NCBI GenBank assembly: GCA_947097615.1
Contig: CAMURX010000027.1
Span: 1 to 13,061, forward strand
Reading direction: 5' to 3'
DNA: 13,061 nt
Origin: an uncultured Neisseria sp.
GTDB lineage: Bacteria; Pseudomonadota; Gammaproteobacteria; Burkholderiales; Neisseriaceae
Part shown: piece after piece, positions 5,776 to 12,355 of the stretch
Layout of the letters: every line of letters begins with the position of its first letter
How positions within the stretch are numbered: position 1 is the first letter of the stretch
The notes under the pieces: model-generated
What the model saw: the letters and a program-made list of their open reading frames with translations, nothing else
The model's database searches: none
What the model was told of the DNA's origin: nothing
Made by a program: the position numbers and the translations under genes

Positions 5776-6645
5776 ATGAAGATTCTGTTTGCCCTGCTTT
5801 ATCTGATCCAGCTTCTGCCCTTTTGCGCCATACAGCAAACCGGCAGATTTTTCGGTTGGGCAGCCTATTATCTGGTGGCGCCGCGCCGCCGCATCGGCCG
5901 CATCAACTTGGAAAAGTGTTTCCCCGAATGGGACGAACGCAAACGCGAGGCGGTGTTGAAAGCGCATTTTATGGAGATGGGCAAACTGCTGGCGGAATAC
6001 GGTTTGTATTGGTACGGCAGTGCAGGCCGTCTGAAAAAGCTGGTGCGCTACCGCGACAAGCATTATTTGGACAACGCGCTCGCGGCAGGCGAAAAAGTGA
6101 TTTTGCTTTATCCGCATTTTACGGCTTTCGAGCTGGCGGTGTACGCGCTCAATCAGGACGTGCCGCTGATCAGCATGTATTCGCACCAGAAAAACCCGAT
6201 GCTCGACGCGCAAATCCTCAAAGGCCGCCACCGCTACGACAACGTGTTCCTCATCGGCCGCACCGAGGGTTTGCGCGCCATCATCAAACAGTTGAAAAAA
6301 AGCGACGCGCCCTTTCTTTATCTGCCCGACCAGGATTTCGGCCGCAAGGATTCCGTGTTCGTCAGATTTTTCGGCATTCAGACGGCCACCATCGCCGGCC
6401 TGAGCCGCATCGCCGCGCTCACAGGCGCGAAAGTCATTCCCGCCATCCCCACGCGTCAGGCCGACGGCACGGTGGAACTGCGTTTCTACCCGGCCTGGGA
6501 AAACTTCCCGACCAACAGCCCCGAAGCCGACGCACAGCGCATGAACGACTTTATTGAAGCACGCGTGCGCGAACAGCCCGAACAGTATTACTGGCTGCAC
6601 AAGCGTTTTAAAACGCGGCCGGAAGGCGAAGCGGAGTTTTATTGA
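5776..6645 (+). CDS. LpxL/HtrB-type lipid A late acyltransferase
   Basis: Inner-membrane acyltransferase that adds a secondary acyl chain from acyl-ACP to the lipid A precursor. The 289-residue product has an N-terminal hydrophobic anchor (about 3-34), the family catalytic pair H114-X4-E119 in YPHFTAFE, then LISMYSHQKNP, the block YLPDQDFGRKDSVFVRFFGIQTAT (183-205) and the end YYWLHKRFKTRPEGE. These place it firmly in the LABLAT superfamily; whether it is the LpxL1-, LpxL2/HtrB- or LpxM-like neisserial member cannot be decided by eye. One uptake sequence within the gene (6024-6035) encodes AGRLKK and an 11/12 match lies at 6377-6388. It is divergent from rbfA and upstream of tpiA. Confidence 0.92.
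   Translation: MKILFALLYLIQLLPFCAIQQTGRFFGWAAYYLVAPRRRIGRINLEKCFPEWDERKREAVLKAHFMEMGKLLAEYGLYWYGSAGRLKKLVRYRDKHYLDNALAAGEKVILLYPHFTAFELAVYALNQDVPLISMYSHQKNPMLDAQILKGRHRYDNVFLIGRTEGLRAIIKQLKKSDAPFLYLPDQDFGRKDSVFVRFFGIQTATIAGLSRIAALTGAKVIPAIPTRQADGTVELRFYPAWENFPTNSPEADAQRMNDFIEARVREQPEQYYWLHKRFKTRPEGEAEFY
6024..6035 (+). repeat. AG-DUS inside the acyltransferase gene
   Basis: Perfect uptake 12-mer read in frame as GRLKK. Confidence 0.9.
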
Positions 6646-6655
6646 GGGAAAGGCC

Positions 6656-6675
6656 GTTCCCGCCTACGCGGGAAT
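6656..6675. repeat. dRS3-like neisserial 20-mer
   Basis: GTTCCC-N8-GGGAAT matches the neisserial dRS3 consensus ATTCCC-N8-GGGAAT except at the first base. The arms TTCCCGC (6657-6663) and GCGGGAA (6668-6674) form a hairpin 11 bases after the acyltransferase stop, where it might help termination. dRS3 repeats are known targets of filamentous MDA-type phage integration and parts of neisserial intergenic repeat arrays; here there is one copy and no phage gene. Confidence 0.75.
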
Positions 6676-6693
6676 GACGTTTCTGAAAACCGT

Positions 6694-6705
6694 TTCAGAC
6701 GGCCT
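6694..6705 (-). repeat. AG-DUS before tpiA
   Basis: Perfect uptake 12-mer. A partial inverse (TCTGAAAAC at 6682-6690) could pair with part of it, a decayed version of the paired hairpins seen elsewhere. Confidence 0.85.
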
Positions 6706-6727
6706 CTGCCGGGTAGGTAAATTCGGG

Positions 6728-6733
6728 TACAAT
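6728..6733 (+). promoter_or_regulatory. candidate -10 for tpiA-secG
   Basis: TACAAT, 32 bases before the tpiA ATG. No convincing -35 is seen. AGGAGA is placed eight bases before the start. Confidence 0.4.
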
Positions 6734-6764
6734 CGCGCCCGCCCGAAATCAGGAGATTCGTAAT

Positions 6765-7520
6765 ATGTGGAACAAAAAATGGGTGGTCGGCAACTGGAAA
6801 ATGAACGGCCGCCTGCAAAACAACGATATGCTGCTGCACGAGCTGCGCAATCTGCCGCCGCAGCAAAACGTGTGCATCGGCATTGCACCGCCCGCCGTAT
6901 ACCTGCAACAGGTTCGTCAGGCTTTGCAGTCCGTCACCAACAACTCCGTGCGCACCTGCGCCCAAGATGTCAGCCGCTTCCCCGGCAGCGGCGCCTACAC
7001 CGGCGAAGTGTCCGCCGAAATGCTCAAAGACATCGGCGTCAACATCGTCTTAATCGGCCACTCCGAGCGCAGCCTCTATTTCAACGAAAAAAACGACACC
7101 CAGCGCCTGAAAATCGAAAACGTCCTCGCCGCCGGCCTCACGCCGCTCTTGTGCGTCGGCGAAAGCCTCAAAGAGCGCGAAGACGGCCGCGAAAAAGAAG
7201 CGGTCATCTACCAGCTTTCCGTCTTAAAAGGCCTCAACACCCGTAATTTTGCCATCGCCTACGAACCCGTGTGGGCCATCGGCACGGGAAAAGTCGCGAG
7301 TAAAGAACAAATTGCACAAATGCACGCGTTTATTTACAGCGAAGTGTTGTCAATGTGCGGCAGCGATGCTATAGTTCGCGTTCTTTACGGCGGCAGCGTC
7401 AACGAAAAAAACGCCGCCGAAATATTCGGCGTACCGCATGTGGACGGTGCATTGGTAGGCGGAGCATCGCTTTCCTACGAATCTTTCGCCGCCATTGTCC
7501 ACGCAGCCGAACAAGCCTGA
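6765..7520 (+). CDS. tpiA: triosephosphate isomerase
   Basis: Interconverts dihydroxyacetone phosphate and glyceraldehyde 3-phosphate in glycolysis and gluconeogenesis; cytosolic TIM barrel acting as a dimer. The 251-residue length is standard. Catalytic residues are visible: N10 and K12 in GNWKMNG, H99 in IGHSER, E167 in [11 protein letters not shown] (166-174), followed by the flexible loop 6. Phosphate-binding YGGSV (208-212) and [10 protein letters not shown] (227-236) complete the signature. The start is supported by AGGAGA at eight bases. secG follows after four bases, a pairing common in beta- and gammaproteobacteria. Confidence 0.98.
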   Translation: MWNKKWVVGNWKMNGRLQNNDMLLHELRNLPPQQNVCIGIAPPAVYLQQVRQALQSVTNNSVRTCAQDVSRFPGSGAYTGEVSAEMLKDIGVNIVLIGHSERSLYFNEKNDTQRLKIENVLAAGLTPLLCVGESLKEREDGREKEAVIYQLSVLKGLNTRNFAIAYEPVWAIGTGKVASKEQIAQMHAFIYSEVLSMCGSDAIVRVLYGGSVNEKNAAEIFGVPHVDGALVGGASLSYESFAAIVHAAEQA

Positions 7521-7524
7521 AATT

Positions 7525-7869
7525 ATGGAAGCATTCAAAACCCTGATTATGATTTTAAACGGCTTTGCCGGCCTCACTGTTATCCTGCTCGTTCTGATGC
7601 AGCACGGTAAAGGCGCAGATGCCGGGGCTACTTTCTCAGGAGGCAGCGGCAGTGCCCAGGGCGTATTCGGTTCTGCTGGTAGCAGTAACTTTCTTAGCCG
7701 CAGCACCGCCATCGCCGCAACCGTATTTTTTGCCACCTGCTTGGCTATGACTTATATATACAGCCACTCGGGAAAACGGCAGATAGATTTCAGCAACGTG
7801 CAGCAAAGCGCACCTGCGAAAACACAACCGGCAGTCCCTGCGGGAAATGCCGGAGAAACAAAAAAATAG
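7525..7869 (+). CDS. secG: protein-export membrane protein SecG
   Basis: Small subunit of the SecYEG translocon that stimulates SecA-driven export. The 114-residue product has two membrane helices, about 6-25 and 60-79, joined by the conserved cytoplasmic loop with LMQHGKGADAGATFSGG (24-40), then a polar tail rich in Ala, Pro, Gln and Lys. The ATG at 7525 is chosen because it begins the first helix; the longer in-frame start at 7495 would lie within tpiA. It has no clear ribosome site and starts four bases after the tpiA stop, so it is probably translated by coupling. The tRNA-Leu follows 11 bases later, perhaps on the same transcript. Confidence 0.96.
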   Translation: MEAFKTLIMILNGFAGLTVILLVLMQHGKGADAGATFSGGSGSAQGVFGSAGSSNFLSRSTAIAATVFFATCLAMTYIYSHSGKRQIDFSNVQQSAPAKTQPAVPAGNAGETKK

Positions 7870-7880
7870 TTCCCTTTACA

Positions 7881-7966
7881 GCCGACATGGTGAAATTGGT
7901 AGACACGCTATCTTGAGGGGGTAGTGATCCTAGATCGTGCGAGTTCAAGTCTCGCTGTCGGCACCA
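7881..7966 (+). tRNA. tRNA-Leu (anticodon GAG)
   Basis: Class II tRNA with encoded CCA. Acceptor arms GCCGACA and TGTCGGC pair fully; discriminator A at 7963 is followed by CCA at 7964-7966. The anticodon loop TTGAGGG (7913-7919) holds GAG at 7915-7917, reading CUC and CUU. A long variable arm (around TGATCCTAGATCG) and the T arm GCGAG-TTCAAGT-CTCGC are present. Confidence 0.97.
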
Positions 7967-7975
7967 ACATGAGAA

Positions 7976-8004
7976 AACAGCCCAACTTTTCGGGCTGTTT
8001 TTTT
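7976..8004 (+). terminator. strong intrinsic terminator after tRNA-Leu
   Basis: Stem AACAGCCC/GGGCTGTT (7976-7983, 7992-7999) with an 8-base loop, followed by further Ts to 8004. It is not DUS-derived, unlike most hairpins in this window, and ends the tpiA-secG-tRNA unit. Confidence 0.9.
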
Positions 8005-8156
8005 ACGTCTAACGCCGTAAACCAAACGCCCGATACACAAGGCTTTGCGCCCGTTTCTCTATTCCCTTTTTTCCGTCTTGACCGTCCGCCGCCTTCCGTT
8101 TCCGGTTGTCAGAATTTTCCCGCCCGCCGGTCTGCCGCTTTGGCTTTTTGTCTGTT

Positions 8157-8813
8157 TCAGGCTTCTTTCCCTGACAGATACGCTGCCAGCCCGCGTTCGC
8201 GCAATACGCAGCTGGGGCACTCGTAGCAGCCGCCGACGATGCCGTTGTAGCAGGTGTGGGTGTGTTCGCGGATGTAGTCGAGGCGGCCGAGCCGGTCGGC
8301 CATTTCCCACGTTTGCGCTTTGGTGAGGTACATCAGCGGCGTGTGGATTTGGAAGCTGTAATCCATTGCCAGATTGAGGCTTACGTTCATGGATTTGACG
8401 AACACGTCGCGGCAGTCGGGATAACCGGAAAAATCGGTTTCGCACACGCCTGCGATGATGTGGCGTATGTCCTGCCCTTTGGCGTAAATCGCGGCGTAGA
8501 GCAGAAAGAGTGCGTTGCGGCCGTCAACGAATGTGTTGGGCACGCCGCTTTCGGCCGTCTGAATGTCGGCGGTGTCGTCCATCAGCGCGTTGCGGGTAAT
8601 CTGTTGCATCAGGCTCAAATCGAGTACGGTTTGTTTTACGCCCAAATCCTGCGCGATCCATTGTGCGCGTTCGAGTTCGACGGCGTGGCGTTGGCCGTAT
8701 TGGAAGGTGATGGTTTCGACGTTTTCGCGGCCGTAGGTGTCGATGGCTTGGAAAAGGCAGGTGGTGGAATCTTGGCCGCCGGAGAAAATGACGAGGGCTT
8801 TTTGCGGGTTCAT
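8157..8813 (-). CDS. queC: 7-cyano-7-deazaguanine (preQ0) synthase
   Basis: ATP-dependent amidotransferase-like enzyme that turns 7-carboxy-7-deazaguanine into preQ0, the precursor of queuosine in tRNA. The 218-residue product has the PP-loop ATPase motif FSGGQDST (10-17), FQYGQRH, the block [18 protein letters not shown], and the C-terminal zinc site C188, C196, C199 and C202 in [15 protein letters not shown]. The ATG at 8813 fits the family N-terminus; upstream extension has no ribosome site. The gene is convergent with the tRNA-Leu unit and no other que genes are present. An 11/12 uptake match at 8552-8563 is read as IQTAESG. The leader from the -10 at 8844-8849 is too short for a preQ1 riboswitch. 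Confidence 0.96.
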   Translation of the reverse strand: MNPQKALVIFSGGQDSTTCLFQAIDTYGRENVETITFQYGQRHAVELERAQWIAQDLGVKQTVLDLSLMQQITRNALMDDTADIQTAESGVPNTFVDGRNALFLLYAAIYAKGQDIRHIIAGVCETDFSGYPDCRDVFVKSMNVSLNLAMDYSFQIHTPLMYLTKAQTWEMADRLGRLDYIREHTHTCYNGIVGGCYECPSCVLRERGLAAYLSGKEA

Positions 8814-8843
8814 GGAAACAGTACCGGTGTTGGAAAGCGGCGG

Positions 8844-8849
8844 ATTATA
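8844..8849 (-). promoter_or_regulatory. candidate -10 for queC
   Basis: TATAATCCGCC on the minus strand, 31 bases before the queC ATG. The -35 is poor. It overlaps the spacing of the divergent promoter for the 58-aa gene. Confidence 0.5.
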
Positions 8850-8855
8850 GCGGGT

Positions 8856-8884
8856 TTGGCGGCGGGCGCTTATCGGCGTAAAAT
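8856..8884 (+). promoter_or_regulatory. sigma-70-type promoter for the 58-aa gene
   Basis: TTGGCG (8856-8861), 17-base spacer, TAAAAT (8879-8884): 4/6 and 5/6 matches at ideal spacing, about 40 bases before the ATG and divergent from queC. Confidence 0.5.
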
Positions 8885-8922
8885 GCGCGGCTGGTTTGAC
8901 ACACAATCAAAAGAGGAAAAAT

Positions 8923-9099
8923 ATGTTTTGGGCGATTATATCGGCGTGCTCCATTGTGGTGGCCGTTCTGGTGGTATGGGTGAACGCGAGTGCTTTCGGC
9001 ATGGAGGAAAAGGATCATAAGGAGTTGTCGGATTATGAAAAACGGCTCGGTTTGGGGCCCGCTCCGACGGTGAAAAAAGAAGGAGAGCAGGGCGAATAG
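8923..9099 (+). CDS. 58-aa single-helix membrane protein, unknown function
   Basis: I do not recognise it. One hydrophobic helix at about 3-25 (FWAIISACSIVVAVLVVWV) is followed by a short charged tail with EEKDHKELSDYEKRLGLGPAP and KKEGEQGE, giving a bitopic membrane peptide with a hydrophilic tail. The start is supported by AGAGGA six bases upstream and by a plausible promoter at 8856-8884; the longer in-frame start at 8896 has neither. A perfect DUS hairpin follows 16 bases after the stop. Promoter, ribosome site and terminator together argue that it is a real gene despite its size. Confidence 0.7.
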   Translation: MFWAIISACSIVVAVLVVWVNASAFGMEEKDHKELSDYEKRLGLGPAPTVKKEGEQGE

Positions 9100-9114
9100 G
9101 CTTTGCACAGGTTT

Positions 9115-9158
9115 GAGGCCGTCTGAAAAACTGTTTTGGCAGTTTTTCAGACGGCCTC
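9115..9158 (+). terminator. DUS-pair hairpin after the 58-aa gene
   Basis: Uptake sequences at 9116-9127 and 9146-9157 with the inner extension AAACTG/CAGTTT form a stem of about 19 bp closing a loop of about six bases. There is no T tract after it. Confidence 0.75.
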
Positions 9159-9285
9159 ATGATTTTGGCTGCGCCGAAGCTGCGTTTTCAGATGGCCTTA
9201 CGGTTTTGGCTGTGCCGAAGCTGCGCTTTCAGACGGCCTTACGGTTTTGGCTGCGCCGAAGCTGTGCTTTCAGACGTCCTCACAG
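9134..9285. repeat. 41-bp tandem repeat carrying one uptake sequence per unit
   Basis: TTTTGGC starts at 9163, 9204 and 9245 mark three units of 41 bp, each TTTTGGCTGyGCCGAAGCTG plus an uptake core on the minus strand. A shorter unit begins at 9134. Uptake cores start at 9146, 9187, 9228 and 9269, exactly 41 bases apart: perfect, one mismatch (ttcagatggcct), perfect, one mismatch (ttcagacgtcct). It fills the gap between the 58-aa gene and gabD. Because 41 is not a multiple of three, the frame shifts with each unit and I do not regard it as coding. Confidence 0.85.
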
Positions 9286-9289
9286 GTTT

Positions 9290-10738
9290 TCAAACCGCTT
9301 CTATGCCGCCCGCAACGATGTATTTCATTTCCAGATATTCGTCCAAACCGTAGCGCGAGCCTTCGCGGCCGATGCCCGACTGTTTCACGCCGCCGAAGGG
9401 GGCGGCAGCGTTGGAGAGCATGCCGGTGTTGGCGGCGACCATGCCGTATTCGAGGGCTTCGGACACGCGCACGAGGCGGGCGGCGTCGCGGGTGTAGACA
9501 TAGGCGGCCAGGCCGTATTCGGTGTCGTTGGCCAGGCGCACGGCTTCTTCTTCGTGCTCGAAACGGAACAGCGGGGCGAGGGGGCCGAAGATTTCTTCGC
9601 GCGACACGGCCATGTCGGGTGCGGCGTCGGCGATAACGGCGGGCGGGAAGAAGAGGCCGTTTGAAAGGCCGCCGCACAGGAGTCTGCCGCCTTTGCCGGC
9701 GGCGTCGTCGAGCAGGCGGCGGACGTTGGCGGCGGCGGCTTCGTCGATCAGGGGGCCGATGTCGGTGTCCGGCCGCATGCCGTCGCCGGTTTTCAGACGG
9801 CCTGCGGCGGCGGCGAATTTGGTGGCGAACTCGTCGTAGACGCCGCTTTGGATGTAGAAGCGGTTGGCGCAGACGCAGGTTTGTCCGGCGTTGCGGAATT
9901 TGGCGGCGATTGCGCCCTGCACGGCGGCGTCGATGTCGGCGTCGTCAAAGACGATGAAGGGGGCGTTGCCGCCGAGTTCGAGCGATACTTTTTTGACGGT
10001 AGTGGCGCACTGTGCCATCAGTTTGCGGCCGGTTTCGGTCGAACCGGTGAAGCTGAATTTGCGTACGCGCGCATCGCCCGTCAGCACGCCGCCGATGGCG
10101 CGGGAATCGCCGGTGATGACGTTGAACACGCCTGCGGGTATGCCCGCGCGTTGCGCCAATTCGGCCAGGGCGAGGGCTGAGAGCGGGGTTTGCGAGGCGG
10201 GACGGACGATGAAGGTGCAGCCTGCGGCCAGGGCGGGCGCGGCTTTGCGGGCGATCATGGCGTTGGGGAAGTTCCACGGGGTAATCGCGGCACACACGCC
10301 GACGGGCTGGCGGATAACGGTGATGCGCTGGCCTGCGTTGAGGGCGGGGATGGTGTCGCCGTACACGCGCTTGGCTTCCTCGGCATACCATTCGACATAG
10401 GATGCGCCGTAGGCGGTTTCGCCTTTGGCTTCGGAGAGCGGCTTGCCCTGTTCGGCGGTGAGGATGGCGGCGAGGGCGTCTTGGTGCTCGGTCATTAAGT
10501 CGAACCAGCGGCGCAGGATGCGGCTGCGTTCGGCGGCGGGGCGTGCCGCCCAGTCTTTTTGCGCGGCTTGGGCGGCGGCAACGGCCGCCAGGGCTTCGGC
10601 TGCGCCCATGTCGGGCACGGCGGCGATGGTTGCGCCGTTGGCGGGGTTGGTGACGGCGATGGTGCGGCCGTTGTCGGCGTCGCGCCATTGTCCGTTTATC
10701 AGGCATTGGGTTTTCAGCAGGGCATCGGCGGCGGACAT
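9290..10738 (-). CDS. gabD: NAD(P)+-dependent succinate-semialdehyde dehydrogenase
   Basis: Oxidises succinate semialdehyde to succinate, the last step of 4-aminobutyrate use; cytosolic ALDH superfamily enzyme. The 482-residue product matches the GabD branch: [24 protein letters not shown] (152-175), [16 protein letters not shown] (230-245), general base E254 in LELGG, nucleophile C288 in GQTCVCANR with C290 two residues on, and [10 protein letters not shown] (381-390). The start is supported by AAGGA five bases upstream. One oddity: position 179, in [10 protein letters not shown], is Arg where GabD and most ALDHs have the cofactor-contacting Lys (KPA). No gabT or GABA transporter is adjacent, so the substrate is inferred from similarity only. 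A perfect DUS at 9792-9803 encodes GRLKT. Confidence 0.9.
   Translation of the reverse strand: MSAADALLKTQCLINGQWRDADNGRTIAVTNPANGATIAAVPDMGAAEALAAVAAAQAAQKDWAARPAAERSRILRRWFDLMTEHQDALAAILTAEQGKPLSEAKGETAYGASYVEWYAEEAKRVYGDTIPALNAGQRITVIRQPVGVCAAITPWNFPNAMIARKAAPALAAGCTFIVRPASQTPLSALALAELAQRAGIPAGVFNVITGDSRAIGGVLTGDARVRKFSFTGSTETGRKLMAQCATTVKKVSLELGGNAPFIVFDDADIDAAVQGAIAAKFRNAGQTCVCANRFYIQSGVYDEFATKFAAAAGRLKTGDGMRPDTDIGPLIDEAAAANVRRLLDDAAGKGGRLLCGGLSNGLFFPPAVIADAAPDMAVSREEIFGPLAPLFRFEHEEEAVRLANDTEYGLAAYVYTRDAARLVRVSEALEYGMVAANTGMLSNAAAPFGGVKQSGIGREGSRYGLDEYLEMKYIVAGGIEAV
9792..9803 (-). repeat. AG-DUS inside gabD
   Basis: Perfect uptake 12-mer in the coding strand, read as GRLKTG. A one-mismatch copy (9654-9665) on the opposite strand encodes SNGLF. 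Confidence 0.9.
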
Positions 10739-10767
10739 GGTTTTCCTTTCTCGTTTGGTAGGCTGCT

Positions 10768-10779
10768 TTCAGACGGCCT
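10768..10779 (-). repeat. unpaired AG-DUS upstream of gabD
   Basis: Perfect uptake 12-mer in the gabD leader, about 30 bases before the ATG, without an inverse partner close enough for a tight hairpin. Confidence 0.9.
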
Positions 10780-10823
10780 TTCGGGGTGGGCCGTATTCGC
10801 GTGGGACACGTTGTACGGTTCGG

Positions 10824-10862
10824 CAAAAAAGGCCGTCTGAAAGGGGTTCAGACGGCCTTTTG
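10824..10862. terminator. bidirectional-looking DUS hairpin
   Basis: Uptake sequences at 10830-10841 and 10847-10858 with a loop of about five bases. The stem is followed by TTTTTT on the minus strand and by TTTTGTTT on the plus strand. It ends the hemerythrin-like gene, whose stop touches it. Confidence 0.9.
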
Positions 10863-10863
10863 T

Positions 10864-11334
10864 TTATGCGGCGAGGGTGCGGGCGAAGAGGATGTTGTCT
10901 TCCAGTTCGATATGGTCGGCCAAGTCGTCGGCAAACTGTTTGGCCAACGCGAAAAGCTGCCGCCATTCTTCGGAGGCGTTTTCGGGCGGGGTGAAGTTGT
11001 CGGTGACGGCGGCAAGTTGGCCGATGGCGCCCTGGTGGTCGCCGTGTTCGTGCATCATCATGCGGATGGGCATGGCCGCGCCGCTGCCTGCGCCGTTTTC
11101 GATCATGGGGAAGAGGATGCGCTCTTCTTTCATCATGTGGCTGAGCAGCTCGTTTTGGATGGCCTGCACGAGGGGGACGAAGTCTTCGGGGAAGTCGGGG
11201 TGGCTTTCGGCAAGCTGTTCGCCCTGTTCGATCATGTCGGCAAGCTGGCTGCGGTGGGTTTCGTGGTAGCGGGGGACGATGTGGGCGGTGATGTCGTTAA
11301 GCGGGGCGCTCTGCCAGGCGGTGAGGTCGGTCAT
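10864..11334 (-). CDS. short hemerythrin-domain RIC-type (YtfE/ScdA/DnrN-like) protein
   Basis: Predicted di-iron hemerythrin-like four-helix protein of the RIC group, which repairs iron-sulfur clusters damaged by nitric oxide or peroxide. The 156-residue product has candidate iron ligands H18 or H24/H27, H66 and E70 (HMMKEE), H95/H97/H100 in MMHEHGDH, and H141 and E145 in HIELEDNILF, spaced as in the YtfE C-terminal domain. It lacks the N-terminal ScdA-type domain of about 60-70 residues with its Cys pair that full-length YtfE and DnrN carry. AAGGA lies eight bases before the ATG. Own promoter and DUS terminator make it a single-gene unit. I saw no clear NsrR-type dyad at the promoter, so nitric-oxide control is not shown. 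Confidence 0.85.
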   Translation of the reverse strand: MTDLTAWQSAPLNDITAHIVPRYHETHRSQLADMIEQGEQLAESHPDFPEDFVPLVQAIQNELLSHMMKEERILFPMIENGAGSGAAMPIRMMMHEHGDHQGAIGQLAAVTDNFTPPENASEEWRQLFALAKQFADDLADHIELEDNILFARTLAA

Positions 11335-11390
11335 GGTCGGTGTCCTTGTGGTTTTGCCGCTTGTGGCGCGGCTTGGTTGGAAAGTTGCGG

Positions 11391-11419
11391 ATTATAGGAA
11401 TGTTTGCAGACGGGGGCAA
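11391..11419 (-). promoter_or_regulatory. promoter of the hemerythrin-like gene
   Basis: On the minus strand: TTGCCC (11419-11414), 17-base spacer, TATAAT (11396-11391), ending 57 bases before the ATG. This is one of the better sigma-70 matches in the window. Confidence 0.6.
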
Positions 11420-11420
11420 A

Positions 11421-11462
11421 TGAGGCCGTCTGAAAAGAGAAATATGGTTTCAGACGGCCTTT
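11421..11462 (-). terminator. DUS-pair hairpin after xerD
   Basis: Uptake sequences at 11423-11434 and 11449-11460 flank a loop of about 14 bases, directly after the xerD stop. It lies just upstream of the hemerythrin-like gene's -35. Confidence 0.75.
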
Positions 11463-11464
11463 TG

Positions 11465-12340
11465 CTATGAAGAACGCGGGTGGTGTTCGTCGACGATGGT
11501 TTTCAGGCGTTCGGCGGCGACATGGGTGTAGATTTCGGTGGTGGTGATGTCGGCATGGCCGAGCAGCTGCTGCACGACGCGCAAATCGGCGCCGTGGTTG
11601 ACGAGGTGGGTGGCAAAGGCGTGGCGCAGGCCGTGCGGGCTGAGGTGGCGGATGCCGGCGGCGGCGGCGTGTTTTTCGACGATCATCCAGGCAAGCTGGC
11701 GGCTGATGCCGACGCGTTTCTGGCTGACGAAGATTTCGTCGCGGCGGGCGTCTTTTAACAGCTGCGGGCGGGCTTCGGCCAGATAGCGTTCGAGCCAGTA
11801 AACGGCTTCTTCGCCCATGGGGACGATGCGCTGTTTGCCGCCTTTGCCGAGGGTGGAGACGAGGCCGCGTTGCAGGTCGGCTTCGTTCAGTGTCAGGCGG
11901 ACGGCTTCGCTGACGCGCAATCCGGTGGCGTAGATGAGTTCGAGCAGGGCTTTGTCGCGCAGGCCGTGGGGGGTGTCGGTGTCGGGGGCGGCGAGCAGGG
12001 CGTCGATTTGCGCTTCGCCGATCAGGGGCGGCAGGGTTTTTTCGCGCTTGGGCGAGGTGAGGTGTTCGCAGGGGTCGGCATTCAGACGGCCTGTTTCGAG
12101 CAGGCGGCCATAGAGCCTTTTGCAGGCGGAGAGGGCGCGGGCTTGCGAGCGCGGGCTTTCGTTGGGATGGTAGACGGCGGCGGCAAGGTCGCTGCTTTGT
12201 GCGGAAAACCAGTCCAAACCCTGCTCCGCCAGCCGCGCGGACACTTTGGCGAGGTCGCGGCGGTAGGCGTCGAGGGTGTTTTGGCTCAGGCGCTCTTGCA
12301 GCCAGAGGTGGTCGAGCAGCTCTTCGACGGGGTCGTTCAT
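11465..12340 (-). CDS. xerD: site-specific tyrosine recombinase XerD
   Basis: Tyrosine recombinase that with XerC resolves chromosome dimers at dif at the FtsK-activated septum. The 291-residue product has the SAM-like N-terminal domain (LLDHLWLQERLSQNTLDAYRRDL) and a complete catalytic set: R142 (ATGLRVSE), K166 (GKGGK), H236 and R239 (HGLRH), H262 (LLGHADI) and nucleophile Y271 (EIYTHV). Spacing between these residues agrees closely with E. coli XerD, which favours XerD over phage integrase or XerC. The start at 12340 is four bases after the bcp stop, and the space before it is a one-mismatch uptake sequence with no Shine-Dalgarno. An internal DUS (12081-12092) encodes GRLN. No integron, prophage or attachment site is near, so it is the housekeeping enzyme. 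Confidence 0.94.
   Translation of the reverse strand: MNDPVEELLDHLWLQERLSQNTLDAYRRDLAKVSARLAEQGLDWFSAQSSDLAAAVYHPNESPRSQARALSACKRLYGRLLETGRLNADPCEHLTSPKREKTLPPLIGEAQIDALLAAPDTDTPHGLRDKALLELIYATGLRVSEAVRLTLNEADLQRGLVSTLGKGGKQRIVPMGEEAVYWLERYLAEARPQLLKDARRDEIFVSQKRVGISRQLAWMIVEKHAAAAGIRHLSPHGLRHAFATHLVNHGADLRVVQQLLGHADITTTEIYTHVAAERLKTIVDEHHPRSS
12081..12092 (-). repeat. AG-DUS inside xerD
   Basis: Perfect uptake 12-mer in the coding strand, read as GRLN in the linker region between the N-terminal and catalytic domains. Confidence 0.9.
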
Positions 12341-12343
12341 GGT

Positions 12344-12355
12344 TTCAGACAGCCT
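12344..12355 (-). repeat. one-mismatch uptake sequence spanning the bcp stop and xerD leader
   Basis: AGGCTGTCTGAA on the minus strand (11/12). Its TGA is the bcp stop codon, so it codes the final Ala-Val of Bcp, and its end lies three bases before the xerD ATG. Confidence 0.75.

Noticed and set aside
5704..6600. 298-codon minus-strand open frame opposite the acyltransferase
   Set aside because: Antisense to a protein with all LABLAT motifs; starts and ends without expression signals.
8005..8156. Possible gene between the tRNA-Leu terminator and queC
   Set aside because: The stretch is pyrimidine-rich, has no ribosome site or recognisable product, and sits between convergent units.
8814..8922. 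preQ1 riboswitch ahead of queC
   Set aside because: The leader after the -10 is only about 25 bases and shows no aptamer-like hairpin with a downstream A-rich strand.
9134..9285. CRISPR-like array
   Set aside because: Units are identical end to end with no variable spacers, and no cas gene is near; it is a tandem repeat of uptake sequences.
9113..9664. 183-codon plus-strand open frame beginning in the uptake repeats
   Set aside because: Starts in the DUS hairpin, reads through the 41-bp repeats in changing frames, then runs antisense to gabD; no ribosome site.
11335..11420. NsrR operator before the hemerythrin-like gene
   Set aside because: I looked for an AT-rich dyad of the NsrR type near the promoter and found none.
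11465..12340. Phage or integron integrase
   Set aside because: Length, catalytic spacing and operon with bcp match housekeeping XerD; no attachment site, cassette or phage gene is present.
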